Source: a bacterium (GTDB lineage: Bacteria; Vulcanimicrobiota; Xenobia; Xenobiales; JADMJV01). From it: 58,991 bases of DNA. Made by a program: the position numbers and the translations under genes. Positions 32,756 through 43,127 of this stretch are shown here, piece by piece. The notes beneath the pieces were generated by a model, which was given only the letters and a program-made list of their open reading frames with translations, was not told the origin of the DNA and did no database searches. Every line of letters starts with the position of its first letter. Position 1 is the stretch's first letter. The stretch covers positions 133,702-192,692 of the forward strand of contig JAFEBA010000006.1 of assembly GCA_018266105.1 (NCBI GenBank). Direction: 5' to 3'.

Positions 32756-35043
32756 AGATCAGTTGCAATCTCAGCTTCACTCCGCCCAGAAGGCTGGCCC
32801 TTCCAGGGTCGGTGGCTTTGGATCAGGTTCACCCGAGCTCCCCGGTGGGACCGCAGCCGGTCGGGCTGCAAAAGTTGCTGGACCTGGTGGGCGGGCCCAA
32901 GCCCCCCTTTGATCGGGTTCGGATCCAGACCGAGTTTTTGGAGAAGCTGAGACAAAAAGGAGTCTCGACCGGGAGCATTCCGGAAGCCAAGAACGCGCTG
33001 GATTCGGGCTTTCCGGTTCACTTTCAGGGGGACGCGGCCGGTCTACGCCATTGCTATCGCGAGGCAGTGGCCCAGGGTTCGCTCACCCAGGCTCAGGCCG
33101 ATCAGGCTTTAGCTCGACTCCAAAGCGGAGAGCAGGTGCCTGAGCCTGGTCTGGCCTTGTCTGCCGACCCTGCGCTGGCCGCCAAGCTACCGGCCGAAAC
33201 GATTCTGGCCAGCTCCGGGAGCACTCAGGCGCTGGCTAACGCGGTGGGCGGGTCTGATCGGGTGATCGGCCTGCGTTTCCCTCCGCCAGCCGATCGGGCG
33301 CGGGTGGTGGAGGTGGTGCCTGGAGAGGCTACTTCACCCGAGACCCTGGCCAAAACGCTGGCTTACGTTCGAGCCATTGGGAAGTCACCGCTGGTGGTTG
33401 CGAGTTCACCCGGGCTGGTGTTGGAGCGGGTCAGTTTGAACCTGGTCAACCAGGGCCTGAGGCTCTTTGATGAACTCAAGAGCGGAGAGCCGCAGCTCGA
33501 TCAGTTGCTGGCCACCCAGATCGACCAGGTCGCCTTGCAAACGTTTTGGCCCAGAGCCTTTGGAAAGTCCCCTGAGGAGACGCGCAAGCGAGTCCTGACG
33601 CCCATGAAGGCGGCCTCCGGTCCCGACCGAGCTTCCCTGTCCCGGGCCCTTGAGGCCATGCACCAGGGCCTGGGACCCGGCTACGCGCCGGCCGTCGGCC
33701 TGCAGAAGGGAGCCCCGGCCCCCTTGAGTCAGTTGGTGGAGGTGCCCAAGGCGCTCAAGCTGAGGATTCAGGAACGACTGCAGGCAGCCGTTATGGGCGC
33801 TGCCTGTCAACTTCTGGATGAGGGAGTGGCCCGCCCAGAAGATCTTGAACGCGGCCTGAAAGCAGGTCTGGACTGGGAAATCGGGCCGCTTGAGCTGGCC
33901 AATGAGATGGGCCCTCGAAAAGCTCTGAAGCTGGTAGAAAAGCTGGGCGCGGGCTTTGAGATCTGCCCCGCGCTGGAGTCAAAGATTTCCTTTTGGGGTG
34001 AACAGCCTTTCGATTTTCATTATGTGGATTCGCATGTGGAGGATAGCACCGCCTTTATTACTCTGAACAAACCGCAGCGCGGTAACGCGCTCGATCCCAA
34101 GATGCTGGAAGAGCTGGCTGCAGCGGTCAAGGCGGCCGACGCTGACCCAAGCGTGCGACACATCGTTCTCGAAAGCGCTTTCAATCGGCAGTTCACTCAA
34201 GGGGCCGACCTCAGCTGGGTCAATGAGGCCGCCAAAAGCTTCGAAAAGGAATCCTGGCTGGTGGGAGTGGCCAATCTGTTCGGGGTCGCCATTCCCCCCT
34301 TCAAGATGTTGGGCCAATACTGGACCTTCCGCAATGTTCCTAAGCCCTATTTCAACAAGGGTCTTGCCAGCATGGCCGAGATCGCCGCCAGCAGTAAGCC
34401 GACCATTGCTAAGATTGAGGGCCACGCTCTGGGAGGTGGTCTGGAGCTGGGACTGGCCTGCGACTACATCGTGGCCAGCGAGAATGCCAATCTGGGTTTC
34501 CCCGAAGTCCACCACGGGATTTTTCCCGCCTGGGGTGGGACTGAGCGCTTGCCCCAACGCATTGGCCGGCCACTGGCCCGCTGGATGATTCTGGAAGGTG
34601 GTTATTTCAGTTCGGGTGGCAGCGGTCCGTCCATGCTCACCGGCCAGGAGGCCCGCAACCTGGGTCTGGTGGACCGGGTGGCGCCCGCCGACCGACTGGA
34701 CGAAGCCGTCCGGCAGTTGATTCAAAGCGGCGCGGCGGACCATAAAGCGGAGCACAACCCGGACTCCATCGATCTGTCTGGAACCCGTTTCGAGAGTCTG
34801 CGCCAGCGCTATGCAACCGCCAGCACCAAGGATTTACTGGAGCACGAGCTCGCTGGACTCTATAACGTGCCGGCCGAGCCCGAGCAGCAGGTTCGTATGA
34901 AGGCGGTCATGACGGATGCGGTGGAACTGGCCGACGCTCGCGTCCACGCCGGCCTGAAAGCTCATCCCGAGGGAGATCTGCTGCGCAGCATGCGCAACTC
35001 GCTGAAAGTCTCTCGCCTGCGCAGCACGTTCGAGAAAGCTTAG
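32752..35043 (+). CDS. FadN-like fusion: degenerate hydroxyacyl-CoA dehydrogenase part plus crotonase, MKI tag
   Basis: 763 residues. ATG 32752 overlaps the previous TGA (ATGA), and its product starts MKISCNLSFTPPRRLALPGS, a tag-type N-terminus. Residues about 145-250 resemble the 3HCDH NAD domain (LPAETILASSGSTQALANAVGGSDRVIGLRFPPPADRARVVEVV), but the GxGxxG Rossmann loop is missing and the catalytic HFFNP box reads RFPPP. The C-terminal crotonase (about 425-680) is intact: FTQGADLSWV, IEGHALGGGLELGLACDY and FPEVHHGIFPAWGGTERL, with both Glu of enoyl-CoA hydratases. So it is probably an enoyl-CoA hydratase/isomerase with a dead dehydrogenase. Coupled to the PlsC-like gene, suggesting shared lipid work. 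Confidence 0.84.
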   Translation: MKISCNLSFTPPRRLALPGSVALDQVHPSSPVGPQPVGLQKLLDLVGGPKPPFDRVRIQTEFLEKLRQKGVSTGSIPEAKNALDSGFPVHFQGDAAGLRHCYREAVAQGSLTQAQADQALARLQSGEQVPEPGLALSADPALAAKLPAETILASSGSTQALANAVGGSDRVIGLRFPPPADRARVVEVVPGEATSPETLAKTLAYVRAIGKSPLVVASSPGLVLERVSLNLVNQGLRLFDELKSGEPQLDQLLATQIDQVALQTFWPRAFGKSPEETRKRVLTPMKAASGPDRASLSRALEAMHQGLGPGYAPAVGLQKGAPAPLSQLVEVPKALKLRIQERLQAAVMGAACQLLDEGVARPEDLERGLKAGLDWEIGPLELANEMGPRKALKLVEKLGAGFEICPALESKISFWGEQPFDFHYVDSHVEDSTAFITLNKPQRGNALDPKMLEELAAAVKAADADPSVRHIVLESAFNRQFTQGADLSWVNEAAKSFEKESWLVGVANLFGVAIPPFKMLGQYWTFRNVPKPYFNKGLASMAEIAASSKPTIAKIEGHALGGGLELGLACDYIVASENANLGFPEVHHGIFPAWGGTERLPQRIGRPLARWMILEGGYFSSGGSGPSMLTGQEARNLGLVDRVAPADRLDEAVRQLIQSGAADHKAEHNPDSIDLSGTRFESLRQRYATASTKDLLEHELAGLYNVPAEPEQQVRMKAVMTDAVELADARVHAGLKAHPEGDLLRSMRNSLKVSRLRSTFEKA

Positions 35044-35055
35044 TCCGTTCGTCGT

Positions 35056-38000
35056 TCAGGTGGAACCGCACCAGGGCTCATCCAGAAGTGAACGCACCGC
35101 TGCTCGTAAAGTGGGTGCGTCGAAAGGTTTAGATAGATATTCTTGTGGGCGAATTCCGCGACCCTCCAGAGCGTCGTCGGGGTAGCCAGACATCATCAGG
35201 AAACGAGCCTTGGGGCAGAGCGGACGCAGACGCGAGATCATCTTGGGGCCGCTCATCCCGGGCATCACAACGTCGGATAAAATCAGGTCCAGCTCGCCTC
35301 CGCTCTGGGCGGCCAGTTGCAAGGCCTGTTCCCCGTTGCGCGCGGTCAGCACATTGTAGCCGGAAGCGGCCAGGGTGCGTTTGGCTAGATTCAACAAAGC
35401 CGGTTCGTCTTCCACCACCAGGATATTTTCTTGGCCGGAGCAGGAGGGTTGAGAACTGCGCGTCGGGCGTTTTTCCGAGGCAGCCTGGGTGCTTTCCGGC
35501 AAAAACAGGGTAAAGCAGCACCCCGCACCGGGCTGACTTTCCACTTCAATGGCTCCGCCCCCCTGGCGCAGGATACCGTAGACCATTGCCAATCCTAGAC
35601 CGGTTCCCTTCCCCTGCTCCTTGGTGGTGAAGAAGGGCTCAAAGATGCGGGCCTTGACTTCTTCCGTCATGCCACAGCCGTTGTCGCGCAGGACCAGTTC
35701 GGCATACTCTCCGGGCTTGATATCCAAAGCCGCCCCGCGTTCGGGTGAAATGCTGCGCTGGCTGGTCTGAAGGACGAGCCGGCCTCCATCCGGCATGGCG
35801 TCGCGGGCATTGACGGCCAGATTTAAAAGGACTTGCTCCAGCTGTCCGCGGTCAGCCTTGACGCTACAGATTCCGGGGAGGAGCTCGAGTTGAATGAAGA
35901 TATCCTCGCCGATCAAACGCCTGAGCATCCTCTCCACCGATTGAACCAGTTCGTTCAGGTCAATGGACTCCAGCGTCATCATCTGGCGGCGACTGAAAGC
36001 CAGCAATTGGGAAGTCAGGCTCTTTGCGCGTTCGCCCGCATCCACCACTTCTTGCAAGTCGTCGCGAAGGGGGTCGCCCGTTGCTAGTTCTTCGTGGACC
36101 AGCTCGGTATAGGAGAGAATAACAGTGAGCAGGTTATTGAAATCGTGGGCGATTCCGCCCGCCAGGCGGCCGATCGCCTCCATTTTTTGGGCGGCCAACA
36201 ATTGCTCCTCGGTGGCCTTCTGAGCGGTGACGTCCATGGCGACACCACTGATGGTTCTTTGGTCCGGTTGAAGATTCAGATTGACGCGAAACCATCGGAC
36301 CTTTCCGTGGCTGCTGAGGATTCTCCATTCTTTCTGTAGATGGGCCGCCCGCAAACCGCTTCGGTCCTCTCCGTGCAGAAAGCGCGCTATGTGCCGTCCA
36401 AGCAGGTCCGCCGGTTGATATCCCAGACGGCTTACGCTCTGGTTGACAAAGAGAAGGCGGCCGCTCAGGTCGACCGAGAAAACCACATCATCCAGGTGGT
36501 TGACCAGGTTGCTGTAGCGCTCCTGGCTGGCGCGCAGGGCCCGCTCCGAGGCTTTGGCCTGAGTGATGTCCAGACTGGTGGTGATGGTGGAAACGTGCTG
36601 ACCCTGGCCGTCATAGAGGCTTCGGCCGTGCACCGCCAGCCAGCGAATAGATTGGTCCTTTGAGATGATTCGAAGCTCGCAGTGCTCGACGCCGTCCAAA
36701 AAGGCTTTGGCCGCCGAAGCCCGGGCCAACTCTTGGTCCTCGGGATGAATTTTGAGCAGTAACTCGTCAAAACTTGGACGGGCCGTGTCCATTTCAAAGT
36801 GCTCTTGAGCTCGCCCGTCCAGCTCCAGAGTTGCGGTGCTCAGGTCCCATCGCATGGTTCCCTGCCCAACAGCGTCCAGGGCCACACGAGAGCGCTGTTC
36901 GGCCTCGCGGAGTTGGCGCTCAACCCGAATTCGCTCGGTGGCATCCTGTTGAATTCCTACAAAGTGGGTCAATTCTCCCTGAGCGCTGCGTAGCGGTGTG
37001 ACCGTCAACTCCTCGTGATAGCTGGAGCCGTCAGGGCGGTTCCGCTGAACTTCACCGTGCCAGACTTCACCAGCCGACATGGCTTCTTGCAAATCCTGGG
37101 GAGTCGCAAAGGGGAAGCGACCCAGCATTTCTGGTGGACTCTGGGCCGAGAGCTTGCAGGCAGCGGCGTTGACCTGCACCACGGCACCCGTCCGGTCTGT
37201 AATGATGATGCCGTTGGCGGCCGCCTCCAGGGCCGCCTGATAGAGCTTCAGGCTGGCTTCATGTTGCTTGCGCGTGGTGACATCCTCAATGACCGCAATG
37301 GTGCAGCTGGGCTGGCCTTGTTCGTCATACAAAATGTTGACGTCCACTTGAACCCAGGCGATGCTTCCGTCTTTGCGCAGGTAGCGCTTTTCCACATGAA
37401 AGTCGCCAACTTTCCCCAGAGCCGCGCTGAACTGACCTTTCATGCGGAGGTTATCCTCGGGGTGGGTCAGGTCGGCCACCGTCAGCCGGCGCAGTTCCTC
37501 GACTGTATAGCCGGTAATCTCGCAATAGCGGGCGTTGGCATCCAGCAGTCGGCCTGAGGCGGGATCTGCCAGGCAGATGCCCACTGGAGCCATCTGAAAC
37601 ATGGTGCGCACCCGCCGATCGCTCTCGCGCAAGGCAGCGTCGGTTTCTCGCAGTTCGGTGATGTCATGCCACAGCCCGATGGCGCAGGGCTCGCCGTCCA
37701 ATACCGCGGGCCCGCCCGTGAGTAAGAAGTCTCCCTGCTCCCCGGATTTTCGCCGCAGTCGGCATTGCACCGGCTCGATTCGGCCGCGTTGCTCGTAGGT
37801 CTCGGCCAGCTGCCGGAGTTCTTCGGGATGAACAAACAGGTCCAACTCCTCGACCGTTCGGCCGCGCAATTCGGCTTGACTCCAACCCAACATTTTCGAC
37901 ATGCCCGGATTGACTTCCACGATGCGGCCATCGCGTACGCGAAAAATCACAATTCCGGCCAGCAGCAGGTCAAAAATGGTGGTCAGGCGCTGCTTTTGCT

Positions 38001-39195
38001 CTTCTAGCAGTTGGGCCGTCTCGCGCTGTTCGCTGATGTCTTCCACGGTGGTAATAAAGTGGTCGTCGTGGAGCTTGGCCGAAATCGTGAGGCGCACCCA
38101 GACGGGGTGGCCATTGCTGCGCAAGTAGCGCGTCTCGAAGGTGTCCTGTTTCAGGCCGCCTTTGAGCAGCCCCTGACGGCGCATCTGGTCAGCTTCTCGA
38201 TGTTCGGGGTGGGTGACCTCGAACCAGCTTTTTTCCTGCAGTTGTTCCGGGGAGTAGCCCAGGGTTTCGCAAAGCTTGGGGTTGACCCGCCGGTAACGTC
38301 CGGTTTCAAGGTGGCATTCGGAGATTCCAATGGCCGCGTGCTCAAAGATATCCTCCGCACGCTGCCGACTCTGGCGCAGTTCGGCCTGGGCCGTCTTGCG
38401 GGCGCTGATGTCCTGAAACAGGCCCCGCAGTTTGACCACCCGGCCATTCTCCTTGATGGGCGTACCTAAAGTGCGGACCCATTTGCGCACGCCTTTGGCG
38501 CTGATGATCTCCAACTCCAGATCGTAGCCCTCTCCCCCCTGCATGGCTCGATTGACGGCGGCCTCGATGATGGGACGGGACTCTGGATGATAGAACTCCA
38601 AAGCGGCGTCCACCTCCAGGCCGGCCGTGGGTTCCAGGTCATGGATTCGGGCCACCTCCTCGGTCCAGTCGCCTCGACCGGTGGCGACATCCACCTCCCA
38701 AGCGCCGATGCGCTCGAGTTTTTCCATCTCCCGTCGCATCTCGTCCCTGCTCAGCACCTGGCGGCGCAGCTCCATTCGGCCTAAGGCCATGGCCAGATCT
38801 TCGGCGAGTTCGTCCAGCAAGCTCAACTCGTGGGGAAGAATCTCCCGACCCTGTAGCAGTAGAGCACCGTGGCAGGTGTCCTGTTCGCGTAAAGGCAACA
38901 GCGTGGGACTGTTGGCCCTTGGTCTGAGCAGGGAACAAGCCTGGCAGCTGCCCGAGCCCTGGAGGCAGGGTGGCAGCTCCGGCACTTCAGCGGGAGGTTG
39001 TCCTGAGAGGGCGGAACCCAGAGGCTGGGATGTATACCAGTGAGCCATCCAGGCCGTCTCGAACTGGCCAGTCTGAGTCAGCGCGGCTACCGTCTGGCTC
39101 ATCAGAGCGCCCGCTTCGGTTTCTCGAATCAAAACCCGGCCCACTTGCCGTGCCGCCATCAGCAACGCGGAAAGGCCTTGCCCTTGCGGCTCCAA
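35056..39195 (-). CDS. Soluble multi-PAS hybrid histidine kinase with C-terminal receiver
   Basis: 1379 residues. TTG 39195 has AGAGG 6 nt upstream. An N-terminal GAF-like region (about 1-140) with a CxxC-rich patch ([17 protein letters not shown]) is followed by about seven PAS/PAC units; typical signs are W..DI..R..., [32 protein letters not shown] and [13 protein letters not shown]. Kinase core: [14 protein letters not shown] (phospho-His near residue 1015), [24 protein letters not shown] and [14 protein letters not shown]. The C-terminal receiver has [13 protein letters not shown] with the phospho-Asp near residue 1307. No membrane helix, so a cytoplasmic sensor. Same NtrB-like H-box type as the kinase at 41241. 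Confidence 0.93.
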   Translation of the reverse strand: MEPQGQGLSALLMAARQVGRVLIRETEAGALMSQTVAALTQTGQFETAWMAHWYTSQPLGSALSGQPPAEVPELPPCLQGSGSCQACSLLRPRANSPTLLPLREQDTCHGALLLQGREILPHELSLLDELAEDLAMALGRMELRRQVLSRDEMRREMEKLERIGAWEVDVATGRGDWTEEVARIHDLEPTAGLEVDAALEFYHPESRPIIEAAVNRAMQGGEGYDLELEIISAKGVRKWVRTLGTPIKENGRVVKLRGLFQDISARKTAQAELRQSRQRAEDIFEHAAIGISECHLETGRYRRVNPKLCETLGYSPEQLQEKSWFEVTHPEHREADQMRRQGLLKGGLKQDTFETRYLRSNGHPVWVRLTISAKLHDDHFITTVEDISEQRETAQLLEEQKQRLTTIFDLLLAGIVIFRVRDGRIVEVNPGMSKMLGWSQAELRGRTVEELDLFVHPEELRQLAETYEQRGRIEPVQCRLRRKSGEQGDFLLTGGPAVLDGEPCAIGLWHDITELRETDAALRESDRRVRTMFQMAPVGICLADPASGRLLDANARYCEITGYTVEELRRLTVADLTHPEDNLRMKGQFSAALGKVGDFHVEKRYLRKDGSIAWVQVDVNILYDEQGQPSCTIAVIEDVTTRKQHEASLKLYQAALEAAANGIIITDRTGAVVQVNAAACKLSAQSPPEMLGRFPFATPQDLQEAMSAGEVWHGEVQRNRPDGSSYHEELTVTPLRSAQGELTHFVGIQQDATERIRVERQLREAEQRSRVALDAVGQGTMRWDLSTATLELDGRAQEHFEMDTARPSFDELLLKIHPEDQELARASAAKAFLDGVEHCELRIISKDQSIRWLAVHGRSLYDGQGQHVSTITTSLDITQAKASERALRASQERYSNLVNHLDDVVFSVDLSGRLLFVNQSVSRLGYQPADLLGRHIARFLHGEDRSGLRAAHLQKEWRILSSHGKVRWFRVNLNLQPDQRTISGVAMDVTAQKATEEQLLAAQKMEAIGRLAGGIAHDFNNLLTVILSYTELVHEELATGDPLRDDLQEVVDAGERAKSLTSQLLAFSRRQMMTLESIDLNELVQSVERMLRRLIGEDIFIQLELLPGICSVKADRGQLEQVLLNLAVNARDAMPDGGRLVLQTSQRSISPERGAALDIKPGEYAELVLRDNGCGMTEEVKARIFEPFFTTKEQGKGTGLGLAMVYGILRQGGGAIEVESQPGAGCCFTLFLPESTQAASEKRPTRSSQPSCSGQENILVVEDEPALLNLAKRTLAASGYNVLTARNGEQALQLAAQSGGELDLILSDVVMPGMSGPKMISRLRPLCPKARFLMMSGYPDDALEGRGIRPQEYLSKPFDAPTLRAAVRSLLDEPWCGST

Positions 39196-39396
39196 TTCAG
39201 GCCTCTGACCACATCTTTAGCATCATTTCCCCCGATCGTCGGCAGGTTCGACATCACCCTGAACCACTCCGCCCGGATGGTATCAAAATACCGGAAGCAC
39301 CAGTCGTTTGCTCGTGGGGTTTCAGGCTATTTTAGGTGCAAGCCGGTATTCTCAGCCAGACAAAGATAGATCGTGTTCAGAGGGAGTCCGATTCAC

Positions 39397-39822
39397 ATGA
39401 AAATCCAGCAGTTCTCGTCCGCCACCCCGTCCAGAATGACGAAGGCGTCGGCTGAAAGAGTTTCTAACGATCTACCCATGGACGGCTACACGCCCGCGGA
39501 GATCCACAATCAAGACATTCGCTTCAATCGTGGTCTGAGTCTGGCCGGTTACTTCGGCTGGGATGTCCCCACCAATAACCTGGATTCCCAGGGAGCCCAG
39601 GCCATTCGTTCCGCCGCCACCGGTCGAAACATCCTGCTGGCCGGTGGAGCTGCGGCCGGAGTCGGCCTTGAATTAGGACTGGGCAACGGCCTGATGGACT
39701 GCCTGGGGGCAGGCGTGGCTGGGGCAGCGGCTGGCTTTGCGGTGGGACTGGCCTTCATCGCCTTCTCGCGGAATGCCGCATTGGCCTGCCCCGAACACGC
39801 ACGGGCGGTTTTCAACCGCTAA
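39397..39822 (+). CDS. Small Ala/Gly-rich protein with MKI tag
   Basis: 141 residues from ATG 39397 (GGGAG about 9 nt upstream; an in-frame GTG at 39373 has none). MKIQQFSSATPSRMTKASAE is a tag-type N-terminus. Residues about 30-70 are polar (GYFGWDVPTNNLDSQGAQAI), then two hydrophobic Ala/Gly segments (ILLAGGAAAGVGLELGLGNGL, AGVAGAAAGFAVGLAFIAF) and a short tail. It looks like a minimal version of the tag plus hydrophobic module seen in the larger fusions. No known family. Confidence 0.72.
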   Translation: MKIQQFSSATPSRMTKASAERVSNDLPMDGYTPAEIHNQDIRFNRGLSLAGYFGWDVPTNNLDSQGAQAIRSAATGRNILLAGGAAAGVGLELGLGNGLMDCLGAGVAGAAAGFAVGLAFIAFSRNAALACPEHARAVFNR

Positions 39823-39921
39823 ATCCCGAGTTTCAGGTTCGCCCGCGCGCTGTCGATGCATCAACTGAGCTTTCAAATGCATCGGCAGGTGGCCGCACAG
39901 GCTGTCAATCTGGTGATTGGT

Positions 39922-40803
39922 TCACGCATGGTCGCCTCCACGAACCTCTTGGGCCTGGAGGGTGGAGAGTGCGATCTGGTAAGTCTGCTCGTGCAGGCGG
40001 AGCACCGGCAGGATCGAGCCGCTCTCATCGCGCTGGTAGCCGCCGGCCAGATTCCAGGCCAGCGGGATGGCGAGCCTGCGGGCGGCTTGGAAGACCATCC
40101 GATCTCTGCGCGCCATCTGCTCAGTGTTGAGCACACCGCCCAGCGGGTCATCGACGTGCACGTCGGCACCGGCTTGATAAAGGATCAAGTCCACCGGGTG
40201 CTCACGCAGCGAACTCAGGATTTCGGCCAGGGCCAGCAGGTAGTCCAGGCCCTGTTCGGGTTGATAGAAATAGCGTCCCAGGGTTTCGTGGCGCACAAAG
40301 TCCAGACTTAATCGGGAAAGGATGTCGTCCGTCCCGTCTCCGTAATGGTAGTCTGCATCCAGGATCAGCACGCGCTGAACTCGCCGCTCGAGAAACAGAC
40401 GCCGGGCCACGATGACCAGGCCGTTGAAGGTGCAAAAGCCACCACCGTGGTTGTAACCGGCATGATGGAATCCAGAGCTGAAGCTGGCCGCCACTCCCGT
40501 TTCCAGCGCCAGACAGGCGGCCCTGTAGAGGGAGCCTGAAGTGTAAGGAAAGGTGGCCGAGGTCTCTGCGTCCCGGTTGCCAAATCCATTGGGAGCGCGG
40601 CAGTCCAGCACGCCTTCGACATATTCGGGTGCGTGGGCCAGGCACAGGTCCCTGACGGTCAGCTTCACGGGATGTTCAATCTGCAGCGGATATCCCTGGC
40701 TGCGAAGATGATTGACCAGCAGTTGGGGCTTCGAACTGCTGGGACTGTAGCTTTTGGGCGGGGCCACCATTTGTTCACTGTAGACCACGGGCATCCTGTT
40801 CAT
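39922..40803 (-). CDS. Histone deacetylase-family amidohydrolase (acetylpolyamine/acetoin-type)
   Basis: 293 residues; AGGAGG 9 nt before ATG 40803. Class II HDAC-like motifs are complete: GFHHAGYNHGGGFCTFNGLVI (catalytic His pair and Gly-rich loop), LILDADYHYGDGTDDIL (zinc Asp and His) and YQAGADVHVDDPLGG (second zinc Asp). In bacteria these enzymes deacetylate polyamines or other acetylated amines. HAPEYVEGVL near residue 57 is the usual N-terminal loop motif. Standalone gene; upstream AT-poor spacer of about 50 bp to the oppositely oriented ORF at 40856. Confidence 0.93.
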   Translation of the reverse strand: MNRMPVVYSEQMVAPPKSYSPSSSKPQLLVNHLRSQGYPLQIEHPVKLTVRDLCLAHAPEYVEGVLDCRAPNGFGNRDAETSATFPYTSGSLYRAACLALETGVAASFSSGFHHAGYNHGGGFCTFNGLVIVARRLFLERRVQRVLILDADYHYGDGTDDILSRLSLDFVRHETLGRYFYQPEQGLDYLLALAEILSSLREHPVDLILYQAGADVHVDDPLGGVLNTEQMARRDRMVFQAARRLAIPLAWNLAGGYQRDESGSILPVLRLHEQTYQIALSTLQAQEVRGGDHA

Positions 40804-40855
40804 TCTGTGCGTCCTCCTACTCTCTACTCGAGTGTAGGGGGCGCCTGTTAGCCGG

Positions 40856-41254
40856 GTGTTAGGTCATCTAAACGGGAGATGGGGCGGGCGTGGGAGGACA
40901 GGCAAAAGTCAAGGGCGCTCGAAATCGCTCAGAGTGCTCCTTCTATTGCCTCTCTTGCTCGTTGGCCTCGGTTGGCTCTTAACACTGACGCTTTCCGCGG
41001 CGGTTGGCTGGTTTCAATCGGATCGTGTGCAAGGAAGGGCCCGCGCCAGCCGTCAAACCGCAATATTTGTCACCTGTTTACCGGTGTTCTGGGTCTTTCG
41101 CGCTTTCATGTGCGGCCCTGAGGACGGACTCAGGTACCTGGAGGCCAGCTTTTTCGTTCTGCCCATGCTGGCTGGTTGCTGGCTGGCGGCCGTCTCGCTT
41201 GAGCGAAAGCAGGCCCGGCCCCGCCCTCCGGGAGTCGGGTTTAGCCGGGAGTAG
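40856..41254 (+). CDS. Small membrane protein, start uncertain
   Basis: 132 residues from GTG 40856. Two hydrophobic stretches (VLLLLPLLLVGLGWLLTLTLSAAVGW and FFVLPMLAGCWLAAVSL) and a middle segment (TAIFVTCLPVFWVFRAFM) suggest three membrane helices. The basic start (GGRGRTGKSQGRSKSLR) may not be translated; a GTG just before LLLLP is possible. Overlaps the end of the kinase gene on the other strand by 14 bp. No family recognised. Confidence 0.5.
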   Translation: MLGHLNGRWGGRGRTGKSQGRSKSLRVLLLLPLLLVGLGWLLTLTLSAAVGWFQSDRVQGRARASRQTAIFVTCLPVFWVFRAFMCGPEDGLRYLEASFFVLPMLAGCWLAAVSLERKQARPRPPGVGFSRE

Positions 41255-43127
41255 AGCTGTCCAGGCGCGGAAAAGTGAAGCGAAACAGGCTGCCTTTGCC
41301 GGGTTCGCTTTCGACCACCACGCGGCCACGGTGTTGCTCCACGATGCCGTAGACTGTGGCCAGGCCCAGGCCACTTCCCTTGCCGAGTTCCTTGGTGGTG
41401 AAGAAGGGCTCAAAGATCCGTTCTCGCTGTTCCGCGCTCATGCCCTCGCCGGTATCCTGAATCTCCAGATGGACTTCCTGGGTGTCAGATCTCAGATTGA
41501 TGTGCACTTCGCCGGGCTGGGTCAGCGCGTCGCGTGCATTGACCACCAGGTTGACCAGCAATTGTTCCAGCTGGCTGCGGTCGGCTTCGATGAAATGGCT
41601 CTGTCCAGCTCCGAGCTGTACCTCCAGCTGATGGTCCGACCCCAACGCACGCTGCAGCAAAGGTTCTAATTCGCTCACCACCACCGCCAGATCGAGAGGC
41701 TGTTTCTGGGAAGGCTGCTGGCGACTGAAGAGCAGCAGCTGCTTGACCAGGCGGGCTCCGGCCTGACAGGCTCTGTCCACTTCCTCTAAGAATTCTTCGG
41801 GTTGCTGACTTTCCATACTCAGGTGTACGTAGCCCTGAATGATCGAGAGCAGGTTGTTGAAATCGTGGGCCACTCCGCCGGCCAGCCGGCCGACCGCCTC
41901 TAATTTTTGGGAATGCAGGAGCTTCTCTTGCAGCGAGATTCGCTCCCGCAGATCGCGGCCGACGATCATCGCCAGTGGAGGCTCCTCTTCGGGGACCCAG
42001 GCTCCCACCAGTTCCAGCGGGAGCTCCTCGCCATCCAGGGTTTTCAATGTGATGGAATATTCCAGGGGCGACATCTCCTTGAGTCCCTGGGCCAGCCTCT
42101 CTCGGTCTGGTTCGAGGGTGCGTTCCAGGAGTTGGAATTCTTCTCCAAAGAAGCGCTGACAGGCGGGGCTGCAGAATCGGCAGTGGCCAAGCTGATCGAC
42201 GGTAAAGATCAGGTCTCGGGATTGATTTAGAAGGCTAGAAAGCCAACGATGAATCTGCCGGGTGGAGGTCACATTTTCGACCACTCCAACCAGTTGCCCG
42301 CGCTCCATCGGAAAGGAGCGGTCCCGGATCCAAACGGTTGAACCATCGGCCTTGATGATCCGATAGACCTCATCCACCGCGACCGAAAGGCGGCGGTGAT
42401 TGAGTTCTCGCACGAAAGGTTGATCGTCCGGATGGATGGAGTCTCTGAAAGCTTTGGGATTCTTGAACAATTCTGAGGGGGGATGTCCCCACAGGTCCAG
42501 CGCCCCGGGACCGACATATTGGTATTGAGCACTGGGCAAATCATAGATCCAAAAAACTTCGTGCACGCTTTCGGCCATCTGGCGAAAGCGCAGGGCCACT
42601 TCTTCGGCCCGCTCCACGGCGCCCTTCTGTGCCTTCAGGCTGGCCAGTAGAAAATGAATGGAAGCGGAGGCGGCCAGCAGGCAACCAAAAAGCACCCAGT
42701 GGAAAGCCAGGCTTTGCCTGCGGGCCAGATCGTTCACCTGGCGGCGTAATTCGGCTTCGCGCTTGCGTATTTTTTGATTGAGACGGAACAGGTCGAGTCG
42801 GGAAGTCAGAAGATCCTGGCTGCGCAGCAACTCACGCAGGCGAGCGGCCTCTCGCTCGTCCGATAGTTTCAGCATCTTGAGACGGTAAATCGCCTGCAAC
42901 AGCCGGGCCTCAGCCAGAGATTGATCAAACGGACTGTCTTTTCGGCCCGACATTTCCGCTTCTACCAGGCCTTCGGCCAGGTCAATTCGGACTTCCAGCA
43001 ATTGCCGCAAGGACGATCTTAATTCAGCCAGGCGTATTTCCTGGACTCGAAACAGTAGAGCCAGGCTGCCAAACAGAATCAGGCATCCGGTCAACAGCAG
43101 TTTACCGAGGCGGTCGATGTTCTTCAT
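41241..43127 (-). CDS. Membrane sensor histidine kinase with two PAS domains
   Basis: 628 residues. Two membrane helices ([17 protein letters not shown] and [23 protein letters not shown]) enclose a helical extracytoplasmic domain of about 115 residues. PAS1 ([34 protein letters not shown]) and a second PAS ([31 protein letters not shown]) follow, then His[35 protein letters not shown] and [21 protein letters not shown]. No receiver. ATG overlaps the stop of the binding-protein gene (ATGA), so the solute-binding protein and this kinase are probably one signalling unit. Confidence 0.92.
   Translation of the reverse strand: MKNIDRLGKLLLTGCLILFGSLALLFRVQEIRLAELRSSLRQLLEVRIDLAEGLVEAEMSGRKDSPFDQSLAEARLLQAIYRLKMLKLSDEREAARLRELLRSQDLLTSRLDLFRLNQKIRKREAELRRQVNDLARRQSLAFHWVLFGCLLAASASIHFLLASLKAQKGAVERAEEVALRFRQMAESVHEVFWIYDLPSAQYQYVGPGALDLWGHPPSELFKNPKAFRDSIHPDDQPFVRELNHRRLSVAVDEVYRIIKADGSTVWIRDRSFPMERGQLVGVVENVTSTRQIHRWLSSLLNQSRDLIFTVDQLGHCRFCSPACQRFFGEEFQLLERTLEPDRERLAQGLKEMSPLEYSITLKTLDGEELPLELVGAWVPEEEPPLAMIVGRDLRERISLQEKLLHSQKLEAVGRLAGGVAHDFNNLLSIIQGYVHLSMESQQPEEFLEEVDRACQAGARLVKQLLLFSRQQPSQKQPLDLAVVVSELEPLLQRALGSDHQLEVQLGAGQSHFIEADRSQLEQLLVNLVVNARDALTQPGEVHINLRSDTQEVHLEIQDTGEGMSAEQRERIFEPFFTTKELGKGSGLGLATVYGIVEQHRGRVVVESEPGKGSLFRFTFPRLDSSTPG

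Noticed and set aside
40879..41669. Plus-strand frames running into the kinase gene at 41241
   Set aside because: They are antisense to the HATPase motifs of the kinase; only the short membrane-type ORF ending at 41254 is retained, with low confidence.
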